A model generated the notes under the pieces. That model was not told where the DNA came from and did no database searches. It was given only the letters and a program-made list of their open reading frames with translations. From NCBI RefSeq assembly GCF_007858445.1, contig NZ_VIGV01000001.1, forward strand, positions 1-64,000: a DNA stretch of 64,000 bases. Reading direction: 5' to 3'. Positions 14,164 through 24,247 of this stretch are shown in pieces. The stretch comes from Tsukamurella sputi (lineage in GTDB: Bacteria > Actinomycetota > Actinomycetes > Mycobacteriales > Mycobacteriaceae). Each line of letters starts with the position of its first letter. Positions within the stretch are counted from its first letter, which is position 1. A program made the position numbers and the translations under genes.

Positions 14164-15179
14164 ACCTCGCCGGGCAGGGACGTCTGAAAGCAGCCTGGAC
14201 ACTCGCTCTTCTCGCACCGTTGTGCGCGGAACTCACGTTCACCGCCGTCGCCGTTCCGGCGACATGGCTGGCGCTACCGATACTCGTCCTGATCTATGGA
14301 GCCGGGGTCCTGCTCATCCGCGAGGCGGTGGTGCGCGTCGGCGGCGGCTGGCCGAGCCTGATCACCCTCGGCCTCGCCTACGAGCTCGCCGAAGACGGCC
14401 TCGGACTCCAGGCCCTGACCAGCCCCACCATGTACGGAGCCGGCGAGTGGGGCTGGCGAGTAGGAGGCCTCAACCTCACCTACTGGGAGGCCCAGGTCGG
14501 CGTGCACACCGTCTTCAGCGTGCTTGTGCCGATCATGCTCGTCGGTGTCATCTTCCCGCAGCACCGAGCTCGGCCGTTCCTCAGGACCGGCGGCATGATC
14601 GGCGTCGGGATCACCGCGATCCTCGGCGTGGCGGTGGTGCGCCTCACCATCTCCGTACAAGAGGATCCCGGCTACAACTCCTCCGTCGGCACGGTGATCG
14701 TCTTCACCGTGGCCGTCGCCGCCCTCGCCGCCGTCGCTCTCGCAGTGCTTCCCCGAGTTGCGCTCCCCGCTGTCACGCCGCTGCCCGCAACCTGCGCCCG
14801 AGTGGGTCTCGTCTCCGGGATCGCGTGCGCCGCATTCCTGTTCCTGCTCATGCCACCCGGACTCCGCAAAGACACCGGACCAGCACTCAGCGGCCTGCTC
14901 CCCCATCCGATCCTGCTGGCACTCGCCGCGTTCGTCGCCGTGGTCGCCGCGGCGCTCCTCCTTCGCTTCGCAGCTGACCCCGGGTTCGACGATCTGCACC
15001 GGATCTGGCTCGCCGGAGGCATCGGCGTGGCCCACACCCTGTTCATGACAGCCAGGCTGACCCCCACCACGATCACCGCAGGCGCGATCACCGTTGTGCT
15101 GGAGATCGGAGCACTCGCGCTCTTGGCCCGGCGTGTCCGGAGCCGACGAACGAGTGCGACACGCGAACACGCCTACTAG
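14160..15179 (+). CDS. Polytopic membrane protein of unknown function
   Basis: A 339-aa protein with about ten hydrophobic segments separated by short loops, and a basic C-terminus (RRVRSRRTSATREH). A conserved-looking acidic/Gly stretch LAYELAEDGLGLQALTSP sits between early helices, and EEDP-like and YNSS residues lie in a mid loop. I do not recognise the family. Coupling to a TetR gene by a 4-nt overlap suggests an effector-inducible membrane function such as export, but no transporter motif supports that. Confidence 0.7.
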   Translation: MNLAGQGRLKAAWTLALLAPLCAELTFTAVAVPATWLALPILVLIYGAGVLLIREAVVRVGGGWPSLITLGLAYELAEDGLGLQALTSPTMYGAGEWGWRVGGLNLTYWEAQVGVHTVFSVLVPIMLVGVIFPQHRARPFLRTGGMIGVGITAILGVAVVRLTISVQEDPGYNSSVGTVIVFTVAVAALAAVALAVLPRVALPAVTPLPATCARVGLVSGIACAAFLFLLMPPGLRKDTGPALSGLLPHPILLALAAFVAVVAAALLLRFAADPGFDDLHRIWLAGGIGVAHTLFMTARLTPTTITAGAITVVLEIGALALLARRVRSRRTSATREHAY

Positions 15180-15203
15180 GCACTGCGCCCCTTCGCGCGG
15201 GCG

Positions 15204-15659
15204 CTACCGGTTGTAGGTACCGGTGCAACTCGCGTGCGCCGTGTTCAGGTACCCCCAGCCCCACTTGACCGTCGTATCGGCGGTCACACGGACGGGTCCC
15301 GAGCCGGTGTCGATGTTCGAGAACCACCCGTCACCACTGGTCAGGGTCCCGTGTGCGCCGCTCCTCAGGTTCTGCCAGGTGAGGGTCCCCGAGGTCTTCG
15401 GCATCACCGTGAAGATTCCGGCGTTGTACCGCGATGCATCAGCGGTGGTCGACAGCCAGGTGTGGCCCGCGACCGGATATCCCCCGTTGCGGCCGTCACG
15501 GTCGGAAGCATTGACCGAGACACCTTCACTGGTACACACCAATGCGTCCCCGCCGGCGGCGTGAACGACGCCGGCGGAGAGCGAGAAGGTCGTGGCGACG
15601 ACGGCGGAACCCGCCGCGACAGCGGTCAGAGCGTGTTTGGCGGAACGGAACAAGGACAT
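15204..15659 (-). CDS. Secreted protein of unknown function
   Basis: A 151-aa protein with a clear Sec signal peptide: basic start MSLFRSAKHAL, hydrophobic core TAVAAGSAVVATTFSLSAG, then the cleavage-type VVHA-A near residue 34. The mature part (~117 aa) is Gly/Ser/Thr-rich, with Trp residues and two Cys, one near the mature N-terminus (ALVCTSEG) and one near the C-terminus (HASCTGTY), which could form one disulfide joining the ends. The start is ATG at 15659, with GAGGAG upstream. I do not recognise the family. It is convergent with the membrane-protein gene. Confidence 0.7.
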   Translation of the reverse strand: MSLFRSAKHALTAVAAGSAVVATTFSLSAGVVHAAGGDALVCTSEGVSVNASDRDGRNGGYPVAGHTWLSTTADASRYNAGIFTVMPKTSGTLTWQNLRSGAHGTLTSGDGWFSNIDTGSGPVRVTADTTVKWGWGYLNTAHASCTGTYNR

Positions 15660-15979
15660 GGCGAACTCCTCGCGTGAGCGGGTGGTGTCTGCGGACAGTG
15701 CGTTCGGAGCGAGATCCACGGCTCTACAGATCCGGTCCGGTCATCGGGTCCGAAGGCCTCCCGCCCCTCGGACGAGCGCGGTAGTCGTCGCGGTGTTCGC
15801 GGCGTGATCGCTACCACTATCCTTAGTGTCGAACACTACGTCTATCGCGTTACTGACTCGATCCGACGAACCCACGCCCGCGGGTCCATCCACCGGAGGC
15901 AGACCCTCCCGATCCGGTCTCAGCGCCAACCGTCCAGTGGCACACTGAGGATTCTGGGCCGCGCCCCGAGCGGTCATCA
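15660..15979. other. Intergenic region with a dyad
   Basis: About 320 bp without a supported gene between the secreted-protein gene and the DinB-family gene. It contains TAGTGT-CGA-ACACTA at 15824-15838 in a locally AT-rich patch, which could be an operator/promoter for the secreted protein with a leader of about 150 nt. Nothing else recognisable. Confidence 0.5.
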
Positions 15980-16516
15980 TCACGGGCAATCACCCAGTGG
16001 CCGAGCGCGGAACAAATCGCGCAGAAGCGTGATCTCGGCACCGTGGTGGATCAGTTCCCGTTGGGTGTGCAAAACGATCGAGAGCGTCGACCAATCGGCG
16101 AGGGCGTCGCCCGGCGTGCCGGCAGCAGCTGCGAGATCGTCGACGCTCAACTCTTCGACACCGTGGCTCCATGCCCGGTAGGCATCGTCAAGCCGATGCA
16201 GTGCTCGTTCCGCGGTCTCGGGGTATCGGTACGTGGCGAAATCGACCGCTGGATGCCCGAAACGCTCCAGGCCGCTGTCGAGGAGGAAGATCAGGTGTCC
16301 CAACCTCCACCCGATAGTGGTGACAGGCGCCGGCTCCGGCGGCGGGATGGCGAAGTCGGCGACGAACCCGCCGTCAGCGGGCCGGACTGTCCACATGCCC
16401 TCGACGGGTTCCCAGAGGTACTCGTCGTCGGTCAGGCCGGCTAAGTGGGGCCGCAGCTGCCTGGTCCAATGGTCCTCGATTTGGGCACGGATCTCTGCGT
16501 TCCAGTCGATTGTCAT
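15980..16516 (-). CDS. DinB/YfiT-like four-helix protein
   Basis: A 178-aa protein of the DinB-like superfamily, putative metal-dependent enzymes often linked to thiol cofactors. It starts with AEIRAQIEDHWTRQLRPHL, has LTDDEYLWEPVEGMW early, then TIGWRLGHLIFLLDSG with a candidate metal His, and near the end HTQRELIHHGAEITLLRDL, the typical C-terminal His motif. The ATG at 16516 is chosen; a TTG 12 codons upstream is possible and neither has a strong binding site. The substrate is unknown. It is a single gene. Confidence 0.75.
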   Translation of the reverse strand: MTIDWNAEIRAQIEDHWTRQLRPHLAGLTDDEYLWEPVEGMWTVRPADGGFVADFAIPPPEPAPVTTIGWRLGHLIFLLDSGLERFGHPAVDFATYRYPETAERALHRLDDAYRAWSHGVEELSVDDLAAAAGTPGDALADWSTLSIVLHTQRELIHHGAEITLLRDLFRARPLGDCP

Positions 16517-16618
16517 AGTCCCGATGTTGACGTCGGCTTCCACCGTCGACAACTGAATTCGCGGGACCGCTTCCGCCGGCCGGCACCTCAGCGCGACCGA
16601 CGCCCTCCGTCCCGCAGA

Positions 16619-17872
16619 TCAGACCTGGGTTGAGACCTCGGCGAGGTCTGGGGCGTCGGTCACCGCCGACCGGTGCACTGACGGGTGTCCGACGAGTACT
16701 ACCAGTGCGAGCAGCGAGAGGAAGACGCAGGAGACGGTGACGATGCCCAGCGGGAGCACGGCGGTCGCGCCGCCCAGGCCCACCAGGGGCGCGGCGATGC
16801 CGCCGAGGCCGAAGCGGGCGCAGCCCAGGACCGAGGAGGCGGTGCCGGCCAGCTCGGGGTAGCCGGCCAGCGCCAAGGATGCCGCCGGCGGTGCGGCGAA
16901 TGCGACGCCGGAGGCGAGGACGAACAGCGAGACCAGAACGACGACGAGCGGCGCGCCCACCAGGCCGGTATAGAGCAGGCCGAGGGATCCGAGGCCGGTG
17001 ATGAGGACGCCGAGGCCGAGGGTGCCGCGCTCGGACCAGCGGTCGGCGGTGCGGCCTCCGATCCAGCCGAAGATCATGTACCCGGCGGAGTTCGCGCCGA
17101 AGGCCATCGCGTAGCCCTGCGGGGACAGCCCGTAGCCGTCCTGGAGGATGTAGGTCGCCCCGGACAAGTAGGCGAACAGCGCCGCGTGCGTGAGCCCGCA
17201 GATCAGCACCGCGCCGACGAAGAGCTTGTCGGAGAAGAGCTTGCGGAAGTCGCGCCCGGACTGCTTCATGCCACCGCTGGTGCGCATCTCCTTCGGGAGG
17301 GTCTCCCGGTAGATCGCGAGGGTGGCGGCCATTATCAGCGCGCCGAGGCCGGCGAGGAAGAGGAAGATTCCGCGCCAGTCGGTGAAGCGGGCGAGCTGGC
17401 CGCCGAGGAAGGGGCCGATGATCGCGGCGAGGCCGCCGAGGACGGTGACCTTGCCGTAGAAGCGGATGAGCGCGCTACCGGAGTACACGTCGCGGCCTGC
17501 GGCCTGGGAGATGACGATGCCGACCGCTCCGGCCAGGCCCTGGACGAGACGGGCGATGATGAGCGTCTCGATCGACGGGCTGATCGCGCACAGCACAGAG
17601 GCCGCGATGTAAGCGACGAGGCCCACCATCAGCGGGAGCTTGCGGCCGAACCGGTCGGACAAGGGTCCGGCGATCATCTGCCCGGCGGCCAGGCCGATGA
17701 GGCAGGCGGTGAGGGTGAACTGGGCGGCCGAGGTCGTCGAGCTGAGCTCTGAGGTCAGCGCCGGGAGTACGGGGAGATACAGGTCCATCGAGATGGGACC
17801 GAAGACGGTCAGCAGCAGGAGCAGCGTCGCGAGGGCGGGTCCTGCCTTGCGGGCGGTGTCTGTGGAAGTCAC
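16619..17872 (-). CDS. MFS drug efflux transporter, Bcr/CflA subfamily
   Basis: A 417-aa inner-membrane transporter with about 12 helices, predicted to export drugs by proton antiport. Signature segments are FGPISMDLYLPVLPAL in helix 1, GPLSDRFGRKLPL between helices 2 and 3, and ALFAYLSGATYILQ in the second half. The start is GTG at 17872; the upstream ATG at 17895 is in another frame and encodes only eight residues before a stop that overlaps this GTG. It is downstream of the alcohol dehydrogenase gene in the same direction (68-nt gap), so probably one operon. Confidence 0.88.
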   Translation of the reverse strand: MTSTDTARKAGPALATLLLLLTVFGPISMDLYLPVLPALTSELSSTTSAAQFTLTACLIGLAAGQMIAGPLSDRFGRKLPLMVGLVAYIAASVLCAISPSIETLIIARLVQGLAGAVGIVISQAAGRDVYSGSALIRFYGKVTVLGGLAAIIGPFLGGQLARFTDWRGIFLFLAGLGALIMAATLAIYRETLPKEMRTSGGMKQSGRDFRKLFSDKLFVGAVLICGLTHAALFAYLSGATYILQDGYGLSPQGYAMAFGANSAGYMIFGWIGGRTADRWSERGTLGLGVLITGLGSLGLLYTGLVGAPLVVVLVSLFVLASGVAFAAPPAASLALAGYPELAGTASSVLGCARFGLGGIAAPLVGLGGATAVLPLGIVTVSCVFLSLLALVVLVGHPSVHRSAVTDAPDLAEVSTQV

Positions 17873-17940
17873 GGCGGTCTTTCGTTCGTGGTCATGGGTG
17901 AGCGCCCCGGAACGCGGCCGGCGGGGTGCTCGGGTGCACG

Positions 17941-18960
17941 TCAGACGGTGAGGAGCACCTTGGTGGCGCGGCGCTCGTCCATCGCCTTGTAGCCCTCGGC
18001 CGCGTCCTCGAGGGGCAGCTCGAGGTCGAAGACGACGCCCGGGTCGATCTGGTCGCGCATGATCAGGTCGATGAGCTCCGGCAGGAAGCGGCGCACGGGT
18101 GCGGGGCCGCCGAGCAGGTTGACCGTGGCGAAGAACAGGTCGAGTCCGTCGAGCTCGACACCGTGAGAGACGCCGACGTAGCCGACGTGGCCGCCGGGGC
18201 GAGTCGCGCCGATCGCCTGGGTCATGGATTCCTGGGTGCCGACGGCTTCGATCGTGGAGTGCGCGCCGTAGCCGTCGGTCAGCTCCTTGATCTTCGCGAT
18301 CCCGGCTTCTCCGCGCTCCTCGACGACGTCGGTCGCGCCGAACGTGCGGGCGAGCGTCTGGCGCTCGGCGTGGCGGGACATGGCGATGATCCGCTCCGCG
18401 CCGAGGCGCTTGGCGGCGAGGATCCCGAGCAGGCCGACGGCTCCGTCGCCGACGACGGCGACGGTCTTGCCCGGTCCGGCCTCGGCGGCAACGGCGGCGA
18501 ACCAGCCGGTGCCGAGCACGTCGGAGGCGGCGAGCAGGCTGCGCGCCTGGGCTTCGGTGGGTTCGCCCGGGACCTTGACCAGGGTGCCGTCGGCCAGCGG
18601 GATGCGGGCCTTCTCGGCCTGGGTGCCGATCGCGCCCATCATCACCTGGTGGACGCAGCGGGACTGGAACCCGGCCCGGCAGATCTCGCAGGTGTTGTCG
18701 GAGGCGACGAACGAGCCGACGACGTAGTCGCCGACCTGGATGTCCTTGACGTCCCCGCCGACCTGCTCGACGACGCCGATGTACTCGTGGCCCATCGGGG
18801 CGTCGTGCACCGGCTCCGCGCCGCGGTAGGGCCACAGGTCGGAGCCGCAGATGCAGGAGGCGGTGACGCGGATGACCGCGTCGGTGGGCTGTTCGATGAT
18901 GGGGTCCGGGCGATCCTGGACGCGGACGTCTCCGGGGGCGTGCATGACGACACCACGCAT
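17941..18960 (-). CDS. Zinc-dependent alcohol dehydrogenase family protein
   Basis: A 339-aa medium-chain dehydrogenase. Catalytic zinc ligands are visible in ASCICGSDLWPYRG and GHEYIG; the cofactor fold has VAVVGDGAVGLLGILAAKRLGA. The structural-zinc loop is reduced to NTCEICRAGFQSRC with three cysteines, so it may be incomplete. The ATG at 18960 has AAGGAGAG 8 nt upstream. The substrate is not predictable. It leads a two-gene unit with the MFS exporter and is divergent from an XRE/MmyB regulator. Confidence 0.85.
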   Translation of the reverse strand: MRGVVMHAPGDVRVQDRPDPIIEQPTDAVIRVTASCICGSDLWPYRGAEPVHDAPMGHEYIGVVEQVGGDVKDIQVGDYVVGSFVASDNTCEICRAGFQSRCVHQVMMGAIGTQAEKARIPLADGTLVKVPGEPTEAQARSLLAASDVLGTGWFAAVAAEAGPGKTVAVVGDGAVGLLGILAAKRLGAERIIAMSRHAERQTLARTFGATDVVEERGEAGIAKIKELTDGYGAHSTIEAVGTQESMTQAIGATRPGGHVGYVGVSHGVELDGLDLFFATVNLLGGPAPVRRFLPELIDLIMRDQIDPGVVFDLELPLEDAAEGYKAMDERRATKVLLTV

Positions 18961-19098
18961 GGGCGGTCTCTCCTTCAACGGGTTCTGGGGCCGGCAGGTG
19001 ACCGGGATCCGGTCGGGCCGTTCGCGGCGGGCTCCCCCGCCGACGTGCACCCATGCTCGCCCGGTTCTCGCGCGGGCGGGAGCCCCGCTCGATAGGGG

Positions 19099-19131
19099 TA
19101 CCGCGAGGGTCTCCCTTACCCACGTACCGCG
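19099..19131. promoter_or_regulatory. Direct repeats upstream of XRE/MmyB regulator
   Basis: TACCGCG occurs at 19099 and again at 19125, 26 bp apart, with AGGG-TCT-CCCT between them. The cluster lies in the intergenic region between the regulator and the ADH-MFS genes and is a candidate regulator-binding region. Confidence 0.35.
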
Positions 19132-19146
19132 GCCTACGGTTGTGGC

Positions 19147-20055
19147 ATGGACAACCGAGCAGAGGTGCGCGAGTTCCTCACCTCGCGACGCGCCCGGGTC
19201 ACGCCCGACCAGGTGGGCCTGCCCGCCGGCACCAACCGGCGGGTCGCCGGCCTGCGCCGCACCGAAGTCGCCACCCTGGCCGGGGTCAGCGTCGAGTACT
19301 ACACCAAGCTCGAGCGCGGCGCGATCAGCGGCGCGTCCCCGGAGATCCTCGACGCGATCTCGAAGGCGCTGCGCCTGGACGACGCCGAGCGGGCGCACCT
19401 GTTCGACCTCGCCCACGCCGCCAGCCCCGTCGCCCGGCCGCCGCGGCGGCGGAACCCGAAGAGCTGGAAGCCCCACCAGAGCCTGCAATGGATGCTCGAC
19501 GCCGTCACCGGCGGCCCGGCGTTCGTGCGCAACGGGCGGATGGACATCCTCGCGGCCAACACGCTGGCGCGGGCGTTCTACAAGGACGTCTACGACATGC
19601 CCGGCGGGATCCAGGGCCAGCCGCCGAACATCGCCCGGTTCACATTCCTCGACGAGCGCGCCCACGACTTCTATCCCGACTGGGACATGTTCGCCGGCGT
19701 CACCGTCGCGATCCTGCGCACCGAGGCCGGCCGCGACCCGCACAACAAGGAACTCCACGACCTCATCGGCGAGTTGTCCACCCGCAGCACAGACTTCCGC
19801 GCCCGCTGGGGCTCGCACAACGTCCGCCACCACGGCACCGGGTTCAAGACCTTCCACCACGACGTCGTCGGAGAGATGACGCTCTCCTACGAGGGCATGG
19901 AGATGGAATCCGAACCCGGCCTGTCGATCACGGTCTACGCCGCCGAACCGAGCTCGCCGTCCGCAGAACGCATGCAGCTGCTCGCCTCCTGGGCCGCGAG
20001 CGAGTACGGAACGGCCCAGGAGCCGGCGCGCGACGAGGAGAAGTCCGAACGCTGA
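19147..20055 (+). CDS. XRE-family regulator with MmyB-type ligand domain
   Basis: A 302-aa regulator. Residues ~28-85 are a helix-turn-helix (RRVAGLRRTEVATLAGVSVEYYTKLERG). Residues ~110-290 are the MmyB-like PAS-type ligand-binding domain, with WMLDAVTGGPAFVRNGRMDILAAN and STRSTDFRARWGSHNVRHH, the standard C-terminal motif. Such proteins bind hydrophobic ligands. It is divergent from the ADH-MFS pair by 186 bp, a common arrangement in which the XRE protein controls the neighbouring dehydrogenase; this target is inferred. Confidence 0.9.
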   Translation: MDNRAEVREFLTSRRARVTPDQVGLPAGTNRRVAGLRRTEVATLAGVSVEYYTKLERGAISGASPEILDAISKALRLDDAERAHLFDLAHAASPVARPPRRRNPKSWKPHQSLQWMLDAVTGGPAFVRNGRMDILAANTLARAFYKDVYDMPGGIQGQPPNIARFTFLDERAHDFYPDWDMFAGVTVAILRTEAGRDPHNKELHDLIGELSTRSTDFRARWGSHNVRHHGTGFKTFHHDVVGEMTLSYEGMEMESEPGLSITVYAAEPSSPSAERMQLLASWAASEYGTAQEPARDEEKSER

Positions 20056-20124
20056 GCGCCCTGGTCATCGGTCAGCCGGACTCGCTGGCAGCCCTGCATC
20101 ACTACGTCGACCGCACAACGAAAA

Positions 20125-20158
20125 GCCGCCTGAACTGCGATGAAGCAGCTCAGGCGGC
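20125..20158 (-). terminator. Terminator of the suf operon
   Basis: A stem of 13 bp with one mismatch (20125-20138 with 20145-20158) and a 6-nt loop. Read on the minus strand it is followed by TTTT, a genuine intrinsic terminator just after sufT. It also lies downstream of the convergent XRE gene. Confidence 0.85.
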
Positions 20159-20170
20159 CAGCCGAATCTG

Positions 20171-20557
20171 TCAGACTGTGAAGCCCAGGGCACGCAACTG
20201 CTCGCGACCGTCGTCGGTGATCTTGTCCGGGCCCCACGGCGGGAGCCAGACCCAGTTGATCTTGGCGTCGGTCGCCAGGCCCGACGAGACGAGTGCCGCC
20301 CGGGTCTGATCCTCGATGACGTCCTGCAGCGGGCAGGCCGCCGACGTGAGGGTCATGTCGATGAGCACCGAGGCGTCGTCCTCGACCTTCAGGTCGTAGA
20401 CCAGGCCGAGGTCGACCACGTTGATGCCCAGCTCGGGGTCGACCACGTCACGCATGGCCTCCTCGACGTCGAACAGGGTGGGCAGGTTCAGCGGGTTGTC
20501 GCCGGCCTGCGCCGGGTCGGCCGCGGTGCCGGCGGCCTCAGCAGTGTTCTCGCTCAT
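20171..20557 (-). CDS. sufT: SufT-type metal-sulfur assembly factor (DUF59/MIP18)
   Basis: A 128-aa cytosolic accessory protein for Fe-S cluster maturation. The DUF59 core reads VVDPELGINVVDLGLVYDL followed by TSAACPLQDVIEDQ with the conserved Cys. An N-terminal Ala/Glu-rich extension of ~25 residues precedes it. The ATG at 20557 overlaps the sufU stop by 4 nt; a longer frame is rejected for that reason. It is the last gene of the suf operon, as in mycobacteria, and is followed by the operon terminator. Confidence 0.92.
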   Translation of the reverse strand: MSENTAEAAGTAADPAQAGDNPLNLPTLFDVEEAMRDVVDPELGINVVDLGLVYDLKVEDDASVLIDMTLTSAACPLQDVIEDQTRAALVSSGLATDAKINWVWLPPWGPDKITDDGREQLRALGFTV

Positions 20558-21011
20558 GCCGTCTTCTCCTCCGAGTCGATGATCTGGGACAGCGCGTCCT
20601 TGAACGCCATCCAGCCGAGCAGCGCGCACTTCACACGCGCGGGGTACTTCGAGACACCGGCGAAGGCGATGCCGTCGCCGATGAGGTCCTCGTCGCCCTC
20701 GACCTGCCCCCGTGACTGCAGCATTTCGGTGTACGACTGCAGCATCTTCAGGGCCTCGCCGACGGGCTCACCGATCACCTGGTCGGTGAGCACCGAGGTC
20801 GACGCCTGGGAGATGGAGCAGCCCTGACCGTCGTACGAGACGTCCACGACGGTCTCGTGATCGTCGGACAGGTGCACCCGCAGGGTCACCTCGTCGCCGC
20901 ACGTCGGATTGACGTGGTGCACCTCCGCCTCGAAGGGCTCGCGCAGCCCACGGCCGTGCGGGTGCTTGTAGTGATCCAGGATCACGTCCTGGTACATCTG
21001 CTCCATGCGCA

Positions 21012-21012
<1 letters not shown>
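20554..21012 (-). CDS. sufU: SufU iron-sulfur scaffold / sulfur-transfer protein
   Basis: A 152-aa zinc protein that accepts sulfur from SufS. Three conserved cysteines and an aspartate are visible: NPTCGDE (Cys and Asp), GQGCSISQAS and RVKCALLGW. The ATG at 21012 overlaps the sufS TGA by 3 nt; a second Met two codons later could also be used. It sits between sufS and sufT with overlaps on both sides, so translation is coupled. No sufE gene is seen, consistent with SufU being the partner. Confidence 0.95.
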
Positions 21013-23050
<2,038 letters not shown>

Positions 23051-23071
23051 CTTGAGTTCCTTCTTCGGGTA

Positions 23072-24247
23072 TCAGACGCCGGCGGTGGCGAGTTCGTGTT
23101 CGATGGCCGCGGCGAGCCGCTCGCGCAGCTCGGGGACGGAGATCCGGTCGATCAGCTCCTGGAAGAAGCCGCGCACGACCAGGCGGCGGGCCTCGTCCTC
23201 GGGGATGCCGCGCGAGCGCAGGTAGAACAGCTGCTCGTCGTCGAACCGGCCGGTGGCGCTGGCGTGGCCCGCGCCCTCGATCTCGCCGGTCTCGATCTCC
23301 AGGTTGGGCACCGAGTCGGCGCGGGCACCGTCGGTGAGCACCAGGTTGCGGTTGAGCTCGAAGGTGTCGGTGCCCTCGGCCTCGGCGCGGATCAGCACGT
23401 CGCCCACCCACACGGTGTGCGCATCGGGCAGCTTCGAGGACGGGTCGCCCTGCAGCGCGCCCTTGTAGATCACGTTGGACTTGCAGTTGGGCACCGAGTG
23501 ATCGACCAGCAGGCGCTGCTCGAGGTGCTGCCCGGCGTCGGCGAAGTACAGGCCGAAGAGCTCGGCGTTGCCGCCGGGGGCGTCGAACTGCACGCGCGGG
23601 GTCATGCGGACCAGCTCGCCGCCGAGCTGCACGGCGAAGTGCCGGACGTGTGCGTCGCGCCCGACCCGGACGTGGTGCTGGGTGACCCAGACCGCGTCGT
23701 CGGCGAAGTCCTGCGCGTCGATGATCTGCAGCGACGCACCGTCGCCCAGGATGACCTCGACGTTCTCGGCGACGGTGCCCGAGCCGGTGTGGTCGAGGAC
23801 GACCACGGCGCGGGCGTGCCGCTCGAGGCGGACCTGGACGTGCGAGAACGCGGTCTTCCCCTCGCCCGGCCCGGCGATGCGGACGAAGATCGGCTCGGCG
23901 ACCTCGGCCTCCTTGGCGACGGTCACCACCGCGGCCTCGGTCATCGAGGTGAAAGCCTGCGCCGCGACCCGGTCGAACGGGACGCCGCCCTGGCCGAGAC
24001 GCTCGTCGCCCTTGGCGACGGTCTCGAAGGACACGCCGCTCGGCGTCGCGTCGACGGTGGCGGTCACGGCACCGTCGGCCTGCGCGGACCCGTCGTGCAG
24101 GCCCCGCAGGCGCCGCAGCGGGGTGAACCGCCACGCCTCGTCGCGGTGGCTGGGGATCTCGAAGGCCGCCGCGTCGAAGGACGTGAACAGCTCGCCCTTG
24201 TTGGCGACCGGGTGTGCCTCGACCGCCTCGTTGAGAGTGTTGCTCAC
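23072..24247 (-). CDS. sufD: Fe-S assembly protein SufD
   Basis: A 391-aa beta-helix subunit of the SufBCD scaffold. The C-terminal half has the conserved HASATGRFDDEQLFYLRSRG segment, followed by ARRLVVRGFFQELIDR, like its paralogue SufB. The start is GTG at 24247, one base of which overlaps the sufB stop. It is part of the seven-gene suf operon. Confidence 0.95.
   Translation of the reverse strand: MSNTLNEAVEAHPVANKGELFTSFDAAAFEIPSHRDEAWRFTPLRRLRGLHDGSAQADGAVTATVDATPSGVSFETVAKGDERLGQGGVPFDRVAAQAFTSMTEAAVVTVAKEAEVAEPIFVRIAGPGEGKTAFSHVQVRLERHARAVVVLDHTGSGTVAENVEVILGDGASLQIIDAQDFADDAVWVTQHHVRVGRDAHVRHFAVQLGGELVRMTPRVQFDAPGGNAELFGLYFADAGQHLEQRLLVDHSVPNCKSNVIYKGALQGDPSSKLPDAHTVWVGDVLIRAEAEGTDTFELNRNLVLTDGARADSVPNLEIETGEIEGAGHASATGRFDDEQLFYLRSRGIPEDEARRLVVRGFFQELIDRISVPELRERLAAAIEHELATAGV

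Noticed and set aside
17869-17895. Eight-codon ORF (MTTNERPP) whose stop overlaps the GTG of the MFS transporter
   Set aside because: It could be an attenuator-like leader peptide, but such short frames are expected by chance at 70% GC, and it has no regulatory codons or adjacent hairpins.
16619-19123. Very long open frames running through several genes (such as one spanning the MFS and ADH genes)
   Set aside because: They are Arg/Pro/Ala-rich shadow frames caused by high GC; only the parts matching known family motifs were kept.
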